From: Alnus glutinosa
Taxonomy: Eukaryota; Streptophyta; Magnoliopsida; Fagales; Betulaceae
Assembly (NCBI RefSeq): GCF_958979055.1
Contig: NC_084896.1
Coordinates: 21,931,501-21,995,500, forward strand
DNA: 64,000 nucleotides
Direction of reading: 5' to 3'
Made by a program: the position numbers and the translations under genes
In this document: in pieces, positions 1 to 10,335 of the stretch
Layout of the letters: each line of letters begins with the position of its first letter
Position numbering within the stretch: position 1 is the stretch's first letter
Notes under the pieces: generated by a model
Databases searched by the model: none
What the model saw: only the letters and a program-made list of their open reading frames with translations
Told to the model about the DNA's origin: nothing

Positions 1-572
1 GTTTAGCAGCATCAACAAAAATAAACATAAAGGAAAGAGGAGGGAAGAGACGAGGTCATTTCCTCCTCCCTGAGCTGGTTGTAAAAAGAGAGGAAGAAAA
101 TATTGACTAGAGAGAGAATAGAGAAAGTATCTACTTTGATCAGTTTAGTTGAAAAGTAAGCTTTCAAAGCTTAATCGACTAAACTACCTATGTGTAATAC
201 CCGTTCTAAAATAAAATTACGAAACCTAAATGAAAACTTGGAGAATTAATAAGGGATAAAGAATGATGTGACAGTTAGAAAAAAGGCCTCAAGCAACAGC
301 TTGAGGGCCGCACAATCCACATGAGCTTGTAGGCCCCGTTCTAAGACAAGTCTAGCACATGCCATGAAAAAACCGTCCAGAATTGGTTCTGGACGGTTTG
401 TGCCAAACCGTCTGGAATTGCGGTTGGTTTGGCCAAAACCGTCCAAAATCCAGATTCACAACACATTTTTCTGGACAGTTTCAAACAGTCTGGACTTTTT
501 TCCAGATGGTTTTTTGCAATATCTGGACATTTCAAACCGTCCAGAATTTCAATTTTTTTTTTGGTAGTGGCG
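1..572. other. Intergenic AT-rich DNA with a GGACGGTTT motif cluster
   Basis: No convincing gene is visible. Positions 366-545 hold several scattered copies, in both orientations, of a short motif around CCGTCCAGAA and GGACGGTTT. A TGTAATACCCG string at 193 resembles the first bases of some plant LTR retrotransposons, and a similar string recurs at 28506. No matching second LTR was found, so this is only a hint. Confidence 0.4.
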
Positions 573-843
573 AGACCCCTTGCCCAGCTTTGTCGTCCAA
601 GGCTCTAAGTCAAGTCTCGAGCAGGCCACGGTTAGCAGGACCCCTTATCCAGCCTCACTTGGGAAAGCTCTAAAGCTAAGTCTCATGCAGCCACGGCCGA
701 CGAGACCCCTTGCTCAGACTCGTCTGACAATGCTCAAAGATAAGTTAAGTGTAGGCCATGGCCAGCAAGACCCTTTGTCCAGCCTCGCCTGGTAGGCTAG
801 GCTCCAAGCTAATTAAGTCCCATCCAAGCCTCGGCCTGTAGCA
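573..843. repeat. Minisatellite, four diverged copies of a 65-66 bp unit
   Basis: Units start at about 573, 638, 703 and 769. Each begins with AGACCCCTTG or a close variant, continues through a CCAGCCTCG-like block and an AAGCTAAGTC-like block, and ends near GGCCACGGC. Copies are clearly related but diverged. It is GC-richer than the surrounding DNA. Confidence 0.8.
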
Positions 844-3257
844 CCTCTTCCTAAACCAAGGTTAAAAAGGTTGGTAATTATTGAGATGCAAAAGCATCTA
901 TTAGATCGAGCAAAATGTTACATGTACCCATTTAATATTCCATCTGATTCATATATTGCCCATTGACACCAAAATTACTAAAACCTTAAAAATAATCACC
1001 AACGAGGATCTGATTGATGCAATTAAGTAAGTGTCTTCAGAATCTGGCATCTCATAATTAATGACAATGTTTTAACACGCTCAAATGCTCAATGCCTATC
1101 CCCTTACCAATCAAATCTGTGGCCACAAAATCCTCGATCGTCCCTCAAAATTAAACCATAATAGCTAATTTTCCAACCAAAACAAAGACACAGATGATGA
1201 ACAGAAGGAACATCATATATATGGTTCCTAAAACAATAACCCAAGACTATAAATTACTCTAAATTAAAAGCATAAGAAACATATAGGAGACTATGGAACC
1301 ATGCACAGTGCATGACAACAACACTTACATAATGATGATCGAAGTGATTAACGATAATTCAAAAGGATAAAAAAAAAAAAAAGAATGATAAAGCACCAGA
1401 AATAAATGGAAAAGTTAACTAGATTATATGAAAATGACTTGCACAAGGTAAGCATCAATGCTATACCAGCTAGTCTAATTTAATAGAGAACATGAAATGA
1501 TGATTTGAACTTGAAAAAAAAATAATGATGTTGCAGCAAACTAAACTTAAGTACGTACGTATACTATGAATAAAACTATAAAAGGAAAAAAAAAAAAAAT
1601 ATCAAGAAGAGATATACCCACAAACTAATCCATAGAGCATGGAGATATCGAGGGTACATATATGCATCACAATCACCAGTTCACGTACACTAAATCAAGC
1701 ACAAACTCTAAGCCAAAATGCAATAACAACGACGACCACATACATTTCTTGGGAAAATTTATTATGCAATGCAAGATTTAAATTTATCGATCATGCATAT
1801 ATGCGTATCCCATATGCAACTTGTATTGAATGTGTCTTGTTGAACTAGAAATGATAGATTCATAGGCATTAGAAATCCACATCAACTTCCCTCCAATTAG
1901 TGACATAATATAATATCGATCAAGACGAGCATATATAAAACATATATGCTAATTCTATTATTTGACAGAATGATATTAGTCTAAATACATGCACAGGGCA
2001 TCAATAGATTGAATTACATAAGGTACATAATGGTTGAACTAAGTACTAAATGTTAGAATATATCATGGGATTTGATTTTAAAGAGTTGTTGTAATTGATT
2101 GTAATTTCCTATAATCAGATCTGATTGATTTAATTGTACGTCGTAATAAGATTTTATGGTAATCAAATCAAATGGTTATTTCTCTCATTTTTTAGAGGAA
2201 TAGCTATTTTTGATGAAATAGACAACCTTTTTTTTAAAAAAAAAAAAAAAAACAAGGAATTTAGATCAGATCTGTGGTGGTCTAACATTTATTATTTATT
2301 TTTTTAATATTTGAGTTTTTTCAAACAAAAAAAAAAAAGAAATTATGTAGGTTTTTTAGTAATTTTGAGTCAATTTCAGTTATGGTATATGTGTTGTCAC
2401 CAAACTAAGAAATTGAAATAATTACTTCATTCCACTCTTTTTCATTCTCAGTAATAACTATTTATTTTCTTAATGGAATACCCATTCCGCAAACCAAATG
2501 AATCATAAGGAATAAGAGTAAAATATAGCAATTTGAGCTCCAACTGTGGACACACAGTAAATCATAGATCGAACCATATAAAATTTCCTATGTTTATTTT
2601 CTTTATTAAGCATAAAGTGGAACTCCATTTGCGCGCATATAAGGGCCATTCACATGTGTAAACAATCTCTTTAAAATGTTACCCTTAAAAGCTCTTAGCA
2701 AAAATGATCATGACTTATATATGGTGTTAACATGCTTTGAAATTTTCTTTTATTTTGTCGATGAACTTTCCATTTGATTTATATTTTTGGGGCAATAAGA
2801 ATATTGTTTGTTTTGCGCGCATTGCGTGTGCGTTACTGTATTTCGTCCATTAACATCAATCAATTCCATTTATACGGCAAATATAGTGGATAGAGGCACA
2901 TCGACACCCTACACACTAAGTAAAAAAAAATTTACTTGTGTGCTGCTGATAAATAAACAAATATTACAATGACATATGTTTGAGCCACTCTTTAACAATA
3001 AAGCACCCCTAACAAGGGAAAGAAGGCTGATCTAGCAAATAAGCCATAAAAAATTCAGTAAAATCTGCAAATTTATCAGATAGACTTTCAAAAACTACTC
3101 TAAAAGAAATAGAAAAAAAAAACAACTACAGAAAGCACCCACATAAGTCGACGCAGGAAGAAAAACTGTGTGTGTCTTGAAAGAACCGGCGGAAAAGCAT
3201 AGATCTGGTCTCAAAAATAGACGTAAAAGAAGAAAGCTCAACCAAACTTTTGCCGGC
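844..3257. other. Gene-free AT-rich intergenic region
   Basis: No open frame with family features, RNA gene or transposon ends were recognised. There are short A-runs and T-runs only. Short open frames such as 1639-1848 show no recognisable protein features. Confidence 0.5.
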
Positions 3258-3265
3258 GACACGGA

Positions 3266-3522
3266 CAGGGGCGGAGCAAAGGGGGTCGAGAGGGGGCACA
3301 TGCCCCCCCCCCCCCCCCCCCCTCAACCTCTAAAAAAATTTCTTACACATGGTAGAAAATCCTCTAGATGCCTTGTTTGCCCACTCTCAACTGCAAATCA
3401 GGGACAATCGAAATTCAGTCACGAAACTTTAGGGGCAAACGATTCAAGCATCGGAGAAGTTTGGAAAATTTTCTGCCACAGTTTCAACATTTCAGGATTT
3501 TAGGTTTAGGTATTGTCGTTTA

Positions 3523-3586
<64 letters not shown>

Positions 3587-3755
3587 ACAAAAACAACAAT
3601 TGATTGTTTCAAACAATAATTGATTTTTTTTAGTTATATTTTTAATATTTTTAATTAATTTTTGTTTAAATTTAATTTTTTTTTCATAAAAATATATAAA
3701 AGTAAAAAATAAAAAATCTTGACCCTCCTGAACCAAAGTCCTGGCTCCGCCATTG
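3266..3755. mobile_element. hAT-type non-autonomous element (MITE) with intact 8-bp target duplication
   Basis: The left end reads CAGGGGCGGAGC and the reverse complement of the right end reads CAATGGCGGAGCC. The bases GACACGGA stand immediately outside both ends (3258-3265 and 3756-3763), an 8-bp target-site duplication as expected for hAT elements. The interior has no coding capacity. It contains a run of 20 C (3303-3322) and a run of 61 A (3524-3584). The GGCGGAGCC-like end resembles the CAAGGATGGAGCC end of the larger hAT relic at 28989, so a related transposase may have moved it. Confidence 0.85.
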
Positions 3756-3823
3756 GACACGGACAAAGAGGCTGCTTCCTTACGAGGTGTCTCGTGAAGA
3801 AACCAAAAACAAGAAAAAACACA

Positions 3824-3957
3824 AAGCTCCATATCCCTAGAAGGACTAGGAGACCTAAAGCTCCATAGCCCTAGAAGAACAAAAGCTCCATATCCCTAGA
3901 AGGACTAGGAGACCTAAAGCTCCATAACCCTAGAAGAACTAGAAGAACAAAAGCTCC
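3824..3957. repeat. Short tandem repeat, about 65-bp unit
   Basis: The phrase AAAGCTCCATATCCCTAGAA, followed by GGACTAGGAGACC, occurs twice, each time followed by a variant half-unit (AAAGCTCCATARCCCTAGAAG). This is roughly two full units with internal half-unit symmetry. No coding function is apparent. Confidence 0.7.
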
Positions 3958-4406
3958 ACTAGATCTAAGCCTCAATTCCAGTTATACTATATATATATAC
4001 ATTGTGTTCTTTTTCTTTTTTCTTTTTTTCTTTTTCTTTTTACCTATGATTAATCATTCACTTATTAGCTAGTGTTACTTTCACATTCAAAATATGAACC
4101 ACCATTTCTGACTTTTGCTTATGACACTAACTAGAATGGTGGTAGCTGCATGAACCGTTCATTGGCTTTTTAAGATCTTCCATTTTATCAGTGACCAAAT
4201 GAGATCATTTTATTGCGTATTGGTCTTTATCAACTAGTTAGTTCATCGTTGGTTGGTTAATTATAGGTGCAACACTACCTAAATTATGAAGTTTCTATTC
4301 AATATTTTCATTATTGTGGTCAAGAATTCCAAGAATTCATCATGAAAAAGTAGAAACTGACCGAGTGATAATTGGATAGAGTTAAAAAGAGATTTAATTC
4401 TTCTAA

Positions 4407-4507
4407 GGGGTAACTTAATTGGCTGGAGACCACACATCATGAAACGAAGGTCACTAATTCGAATCTCTCTCCCCCTCTTGTGTGGACATGTCAAAAAAAA
4501 AAAAAAA
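4407..4507 (+). mobile_element. tRNA-derived SINE
   Basis: The sequence has a box A-like TAACTTAATTGGC near its start and a box B-like GGTCACTAATTCGAATC 40 bp later. A CCCCCTCTTGTGTGGACATG block and an A-tail of about 15 bases follow. This is the layout of a plant tRNA-derived SINE with an internal Pol III promoter. A second member in opposite orientation lies at 4747-4856. Confidence 0.7.
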
Positions 4508-4746
4508 TTAATTATCAAGAAAATTGAGACTTTGATTTGATCTTCATTTAAAAAATATATATGTACTTGCGTATCTCCAATATAACCCTAAAGGATCAAT
4601 TAATTGTGAACTAGGGTAAAAACGAAAGGCCTCATGATCATCATCATCAATGCCCACCCACAATGGCTACCTCCTTTCTTTCTTTCTTTTCATTTTTTTT
4701 CTTCTTCTTTTTTGAATTCCCACTATGTCTGCATGTTTTTTTTCTT

Positions 4747-4856
4747 TTTTTTTTTTATTATTATTTTACATGTCCATACAAGAGGGGAATAGAAAATTCA
4801 AACTAGTGACCTTCGCTTAATGAGGCGTAATTCCTAACCGACTAAACTAGCCCTTA
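4747..4856 (-). mobile_element. tRNA-derived SINE, inverted copy of the same family
   Basis: Read on the minus strand it starts GGGCTAGTTTAGTCGGTTAG (box A region), then GGTCACTAGTTTGAATTT (box B region), then CCCCTCTTGTATGGACATG and an A/T-rich tail. The order and sequence match the copy at 4407-4507 with moderate divergence. Confidence 0.7.
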
Positions 4857-5582
4857 AAAACTATGTCTACATGTGTTATTATGTGGCTATGCAGAAAAAG
4901 CATCAATTTTGAGCCTCCGGTTGCCAGGGGAGGAGGGAGTTTCGGCTTCCTTCTTCCCCCCTACTCCCCTCTTTCTCTTTGCCCCCACCCTTTCATGTCT
5001 CTTCAGCTAGCGGTCTTATTTATCTATTTTGAGGTCCAATCTGCCTCTTTGGGGGCTTTATCTGTTGCCGCTGGTGACATATCTCAATTCAACAGTTTTG
5101 CAGACTGCTTCTTCATCGATGATGCATGTCTCGGTTTCAGCCCCTCCTGCTTGCATCTGCCCCGTTCTTGAATTTGTTTTTTAGAAATTAGATTTGATAA
5201 CTTCAGAAAGTTCCACTGGCACACGCAGTACTACTCCGCCATATTCTTGTCTCTATCTGCTTCGCTACGCCATAAGCAACGTACCTTCATCATGCACCTA
5301 GCTAGCATTCTGAACTACGTACATGCAATATTTAATAATTATAACCATCCTCTAGCTTTTTCCAATTGACCGGTCGATCTTTTCTAGACTTCTGGGTTAA
5401 GTAATAATTTTAATAATATGAATTCTGTGTTAATTTTAGATATTTTCCGCTTAATAAATATTTGGGGGCATGCAAGATCTTTCACATTGTAGTAGCATGG
5501 AATGTTGTTATCCAGACTTTAATTAAGGACGTCCTAGCTAGTACATTATGGAACTTGGAAATCATTTCTCTCTCTCAATTGG
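4857..5582. other. Gene-free region downstream of the receptor kinase
   Basis: This is the 3' flank of the minus-strand receptor kinase gene and probably holds its 3' UTR and polyadenylation region. An open frame at 4863-5171 (+) resembles no family I know and is probably chance. Confidence 0.4.
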
Positions 5583-8243
5583 CTAGATAGTTGACAAGTT
5601 GGTTGCGAGCGACCATGCATCTTCTTCATCGTCCTTTAGGATCCATAAGCTCTCAGAGAACGTTGTCCCATATGTGAAGCTATCTGAAACCATACTTCTG
5701 TTCACCCTGCCACTCTTTCCATTCGACTCCGCTCGTCCACTGCTACTTGTCAATCCTTCATCACAATGATCACTAGTCGCGGGCTTTTTATGATTTTTGC
5801 TCTCCTGCAGTTGCAATGCGAATTCAAGGCCCCACACCACATCGCTCATCGATGGCCGCTCCATTCCATCGTCAAGCATACAATTTACTGCGATCTCCCC
5901 AAATTTCTCTAGACACTCCGGCGCAATCTTTCCCTTCAAAAATGGATCTACTATCTCATCAAGCTTTCCCCTGCGATACCGTTGCCGGGTCCACTCAGCA
6001 AGGCTCAGTTGCTCTTTATCAGCATTGCGAATCAACGGTGGTCTTCCACACAATACTTCGCACAACACCACGCCGAATGAGTACACGTCGGACTTCTCAG
6101 TCAGCCGCTGACGTCGGTAATACTCCGGGTCTAGGTACCCGATACTGCCCTTCACCACTGTGCTTACATGGGACATGGACACACCAATGGGACCGATTCT
6201 GGACAACCCAAAATCCGACACCTTTGCCACCCATTTCTCGTCCAATAATATATTCGTTGTTTTCACGTCACGGTGTATGATCGTTTGCTTCGCGCCCCTG
6301 TGAAGGTAATGTAACCCACGGGCCGCACCGATACAGATCTCGAGCCGCTGTTCCCACGAAAGAGGTGGATTATCAGTGTTGTAAAGATGGTCACGGAAGG
6401 TCCCCTGGGCCATGTAATCGTAGACGAGGATCATCTCGCCGCCATCGTTGCAGTAGCCAATTAGGGAGACGAGATTGAGATGACGGAGCTGGGAGAGCAT
6501 CTCGATCTCGGTCTTGAACTCGTGGGCTCCCTGTTGTGATCCTGGGTTCAATCGTTTGATCGCAACTGGGGTGGCCCCATCATCAATACACCCTTTGTAG
6601 ACATTGCCAAAACCCCCAACCCCAACGATAAAAACATCGTCGAAGTTGTTGGTGGCTGCTCTGATCTCAGTCAATGAGAAGTAACGGCACAAATCAGACG
6701 GTAGAGATGTCCCGCTCCCGCTAGCCTGGGTGGACTTAGTCTTAGAAAACGAAAACGGATGCCAACACGTTGTCCTGTCACTCGAGCCCCCGCGCTCGAC
6801 TCTCTTGGCTCGCCTGAAAAGAAAGAAGCCGATAATCGATAGCACAACCACTCCGGAAACCACACCTCCAAGTATTTTCAAGACTCTAACCCTTGTTTGC
6901 TTTTCAAATAATTGGCTCGGCGGCGTAGTCGTTGTTGGGGTCATCGGTAGTGGATCAGGATTGGGTCCAGCTAGATTGCGGTTGAAGTCGCTTAGTTTGA
7001 AAATTTCAATACCATTCAAGACAGCATCATTGTAAGTGGTCTCCCAATCAGCTGGGTTTGCTCGCAACGCGACAGAGAGGTTTAATTTCTTCTCCTTTCC
7101 TTGGGCACTAGGCATCAAGACTGCGTAGTCCATATATATCGGAACGCCTTTTCCACCAGCTGATGAAAACACGTCGAATCTTTTCTCCGCAATTTGATTA
7201 TCTATGTAAATGAGGAACACTCTATCACCCGCTTTACTAATCTCTGGCTGAAACTCGCAAAAATGCAATCTAACCAGGTACTCGAACCCATAATCCACAG
7301 GAAACTCCCAGGTGAGATTATAGTTCTTGTTTGTTGCCTTATCCTTCCCCATAGTCCGAGCTGTTCGAAAGACTTCTTCTGGCGCGGTGTAAGGAGCAAT
7401 TCGGTTAAACAGGAGGTGAATAGTCAAGTTAACAGGTAAAACACTTGACCCTGGCACTGTCAAATAGTCGTCGTCAGCTAACCACATCCGAAACATACCT
7501 GTGTCTTTAGCAGGCGAGATGTCAGCTCCACCCACGTTTATTCGGTATAGCATCTCGAGAGCACTGTTGTTTTCGATGCGCGCCAAATTGTTTGGTTGGC
7601 CGATAAACTCAAACCCCGGGTTTTCCTCTTCGGCTGGAGTATAATAGAGGTATGGTGGCATCGATACGATTTCTATTCCGTTGATGAATGCGTATGCCTC
7701 CAAGTCAGTAGGGCTTGGAACAAACGTTATGTTTAACCCTTGATCATCTTCAATATTGATGCAGAATTCTCTTTGTATAGTATCTAACGGATTAGCATCG
7801 GCATCGGAAGTAACCGATGCATTAAATTCGTGAAGAAGAGTATAGGAACCGAGTTTGACAGAGAAGAGGGCTTTAGAGCGCTCAAAGTTTTGGTATGTAG
7901 CTGGGTAGAAGTATAGTCGGATGAATTTTTTACCAGAAGTGACCTGCGGGAATACGTAGGTGAACACGGAGCGAGAGAGGCGTGCTGTGAAGTAGGGTAC
8001 AGTGATGGAGGGTGGTGGTTGAGCGGTTGCGGAGGTCACTGATGGATTGTTCTGTAATTGTTGTATGTCTCCAATCCAGATTCGACCATCTAGTGATGGA
8101 ATAGAGTTGCCGGAGAAGCCGCAGGAGAGGGTGATGTTTTCGGTAGGAGTATAAGGAGGTGCTGAGTGATCACTAGCGATAGGGATGATGAGGTAGTGGA
8201 GCAAGAACGAGAGAAAGAGAGAAGAGAACTTCGATTGGGGCAT
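5583..8243 (-). CDS. Malectin-like receptor protein kinase, FERONIA/CrRLK1L family
   Basis: This is an intronless gene for an 886-residue plasma-membrane receptor kinase, normal length for the family. In order it has a signal peptide (about 1-25, FSSLFLSFLLHYLI), a malectin-like ectodomain (about 30-410) starting YTPTENITLSCG, one membrane helix (about 454-475, LGGVVSGVVVLSII), and a Ser/Thr kinase domain (about 530-810). Kinase residues are intact: glycine loop VGVGGFGNVYKG, Lys563 in VAIKRL, catalytic HRDVK with Asp659, and DFG at 677. CrRLK1L receptors bind RALF peptides and control growth, wall integrity, fertilisation and immunity. The start at 8243 (MPQSKF) is chosen because a signal peptide follows directly. 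The frame stays open upstream to 8354, but only through a GA/CT microsatellite that probably lies in the 5' UTR. A broken RALF-like gene sits divergently 860 bp upstream. Confidence 0.95.
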   Translation of the reverse strand: MPQSKFSSLFLSFLLHYLIIPIASDHSAPPYTPTENITLSCGFSGNSIPSLDGRIWIGDIQQLQNNPSVTSATAQPPPSITVPYFTARLSRSVFTYVFPQVTSGKKFIRLYFYPATYQNFERSKALFSVKLGSYTLLHEFNASVTSDADANPLDTIQREFCINIEDDQGLNITFVPSPTDLEAYAFINGIEIVSMPPYLYYTPAEEENPGFEFIGQPNNLARIENNSALEMLYRINVGGADISPAKDTGMFRMWLADDDYLTVPGSSVLPVNLTIHLLFNRIAPYTAPEEVFRTARTMGKDKATNKNYNLTWEFPVDYGFEYLVRLHFCEFQPEISKAGDRVFLIYIDNQIAEKRFDVFSSAGGKGVPIYMDYAVLMPSAQGKEKKLNLSVALRANPADWETTYNDAVLNGIEIFKLSDFNRNLAGPNPDPLPMTPTTTTPPSQLFEKQTRVRVLKILGGVVSGVVVLSIIGFFLFRRAKRVERGGSSDRTTCWHPFSFSKTKSTQASGSGTSLPSDLCRYFSLTEIRAATNNFDDVFIVGVGGFGNVYKGCIDDGATPVAIKRLNPGSQQGAHEFKTEIEMLSQLRHLNLVSLIGYCNDGGEMILVYDYMAQGTFRDHLYNTDNPPLSWEQRLEICIGAARGLHYLHRGAKQTIIHRDVKTTNILLDEKWVAKVSDFGLSRIGPIGVSMSHVSTVVKGSIGYLDPEYYRRQRLTEKSDVYSFGVVLCEVLCGRPPLIRNADKEQLSLAEWTRQRYRRGKLDEIVDPFLKGKIAPECLEKFGEIAVNCMLDDGMERPSMSDVVWGLEFALQLQESKNHKKPATSDHCDEGLTSSSGRAESNGKSGRVNRSMVSDSFTYGTTFSESLWILKDDEEDAWSLATNLSTI

Positions 8244-8285
8244 GTTACAACGATAATTGTTGCTAGGGTTGCCCGTTGCATGCGC

Positions 8286-8288
<3 letters not shown>

Positions 8289-8337
<49 letters not shown>
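8289..8337. repeat. (GA)n microsatellite in the receptor kinase leader
   Basis: About 24 GA units, read as CT on the coding strand, lie 46 bp upstream of the chosen start codon. CT-rich leaders are common in plant genes. In frame it would encode a Ser-Leu run, so unit-number changes could alter an upstream in-frame extension starting at 8354 or 8342. Confidence 0.9.
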
Positions 8338-8340
<3 letters not shown>

Positions 8341-8368
8341 ATAAAGCGAATCAAGAAGAGAAGCTGCT

Positions 8369-8378
8369 TATATATAAT
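8369..8378 (-). promoter_or_regulatory. Putative TATA box of the receptor kinase gene
   Basis: TATATATAAG on the minus strand would place transcription start near 8345. The CT repeat would then fall inside the 5' UTR and the start codon at 8243 about 100 bases downstream. The position fits, but there is no expression evidence. Confidence 0.5.
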
Positions 8379-9102
8379 ACCTTAAGTTGCAATCTTTTTC
8401 TTTTTCTTTTTTGGTATTTTTTTCTGAACTTTTATATGGATTCTGTTATAGCATCTCCCGCCACTACCCAAATGGCTCATATTAACGATATATTTCAGGT
8501 ATGAGCCATTTTCTCCTCTAATTAAAATGCCTTTTGTGTTACACCATGATCAAATACTGAGAATTTTTACTTGGTGTTGGTCATCATGAGAGGCATGCAT
8601 GATCGAGTATGATCACGAGTAGGCCAGGGATGCTTTCTTTTTCTTCTTATCCGATTACTCTCTTTTGGCAACTTATAGTGGGATGAAGTGTGAGGAAGCA
8701 CTAACTAGAGTGGGTGGGGGAGTTGAGCACTTTTAGTGGATGAGCTAGAGAGTGGAAAAAATGGTGGCCGGCTGCTCGTTAAATCATTCTTAACGTCGAT
8801 GGAGTGACTTAGAGTAAGTGCTACGTACAATTCCAATGACCGACTCCCCAATAATTAAGTGAGGAAGATGCTAGGTAGCTATCTGTACCACCAAAGTCAT
8901 CGAATGTGAGATGATCGATCGATTCATTTTTCTTCTTTTCCTCAGTTTCGAGTCACTAGCTATATATCTTACCATTATTATACCTCTGCATGCCACCACT
9001 CTTCATCGACGACGACGTAGTATAAGTGCGCCATAGACTCCGCTTGATTTCCCTAAAGATAGGTACAGCAAGAGAAAAAGGAGGAGGCAAAAAAAAGAGA
9101 GA

Positions 9103-9482
9103 ATGGAAGTTAGAGCAAAGAGGGCTCTGGCTCTGCCCGCAAGTCCTTGTGGAGGAACCACTACTAGTTTACTGATCGAAGAAGAACGGCATGCAGCAAC
9201 GTACAACCATTGCAACGGCCGCACAGACGAGTGCCTTATAGCGGATGACTACGCGGATTTGGGGTTTATGATGGACTCGGGAATGAGCGGAATGCTCGCC
9301 GAAGATCCAATATATCTCACTGAACTCGCCCTAATCGCATCCAAACCAGCTGTGCCGTACGTGTGGGCGCCCAGGCAGCCCGTATTCTAGCTAGCTGCCA
9401 AACTGGGACTAAGAATCCTATCAAAGTCCCTCCACATTGTTCTCCTTATGACCGATCTTATCCCTGCAAAATATTATACTGA
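9103..9482 (+). pseudogene. RALF-like peptide gene, broken copy A
   Basis: The start region reads MEVRAKRAL. Next comes a RALF-like propeptide block: CNGRTDEC, an acidic stretch, FMMDSGMSGMLAEDP, then YLTELALIASKPAVP, corresponding to the MDSE..RR and YISYGAL regions of RALF. The open frame ends at 9390. In the next frame at 9362 the reading continues CGRPGSPYSS, and in the third frame SCQTGTKNPIKVPPHCSPYD follows, ending at 9482. These are the Cys-containing C-terminal parts of a RALF-like peptide. The gene therefore carries at least two frame breaks. The hydrophobic signal peptide is missing: copy B keeps about 37 extra bases here, flanked by GGCTCT. RALF peptides are secreted ligands of CrRLK1L receptors. 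It is probably a pseudogene, unless there is hidden splicing. Confidence 0.65.
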
Positions 9483-10335
9483 TGGCACACCGGAATCGCA
9501 CCCGAACAAGCTCTGTGAGGTAGACGTACGCGGTGAGCAGCATCACAGCTGCACAACGAATTGAAGCCTACAAATATCCCGAAACCCGAACATTGTAGAC
9601 TTGTAGTCCTAATTATGATAAAATAAAAATAAAAATAAACAAATCCAGATCTTAATAGAGCGTGCGCTTATTAATTATGACAGACATGCATTTTGGGGAA
9701 GATCGATCAATAAAGTAATATTAATCCATGCAGTGGCAGATAGAGCTAATTAGAATTCATCTTTAGGGACAGAAGTGCTCAACTGATCTCTTTTTTCATT
9801 GAAACTCTACTTCCACGCATTGTTTATGAACACCCTCTTTAATAATTAATCCATGTTAAAGAGTTTCAACATTCAAATTAATTGCACAACATAAATAATT
9901 TCAAGGTTTGAAAATCACATATATATATATATATATATACGGCATGAATACATTTCTTATAAAATTTAGCTGAAGAAAAAAGAAAAAGAAAAATAGTAAG
10001 CAAAATTCGACTTCTTTCAAGACCGTCTCACTCACCGCCGCTTGGCTCTTTTAATTACTACCCTACAAAAATGCTGAAAAAATTCAGACATCTTCCTACG
10101 AAAACCTTCTCACCACCGCTTATTTTCTCTTGATTTTGTTTTACTTTATCACCACAGTAGGATTAATGTGGAACTTTTAAAATCTTACTCATTATTTTTA
10201 GATTAAATTATTTCAATTTTGGTGGGTACGCGTAAATATTTATCACTTAATTAGTGCACACAATGAATTAACTGTTTGTATGTGAAATGGCTATTCTGTT
10301 GACAAAATAAATAATTATTACCCAGAATACACTAG
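9483..10335. other. Segment of copy A missing from copy B
   Basis: The two copies align up to about 9482 and resume at about 10335, while copy B passes directly from 13905 to 13909. This 850-bp stretch is AT-rich with an (AT)n run at 9919-9940 and no recognisable gene. It is either an insertion in A or a deletion in B. No terminal repeats were seen. Confidence 0.6.

Noticed and set aside
3368-3832. Open frames across the A61 run
   Set aside because: Poly-Lys and poly-Phe products of a homopolymer inside a MITE.
4863-5171. 102-codon plus-strand frame
   Set aside because: No signal, domain or homologue; it lies in the 3' flank of the receptor kinase.
5797-6280. Long plus-strand open frames opposite the receptor kinase
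   Set aside because: They are antisense to an intact kinase domain and show no family features.
9003-9224. Minus-strand frame over the RALF-like start
   Set aside because: Antisense shadow of the RALF-like region.
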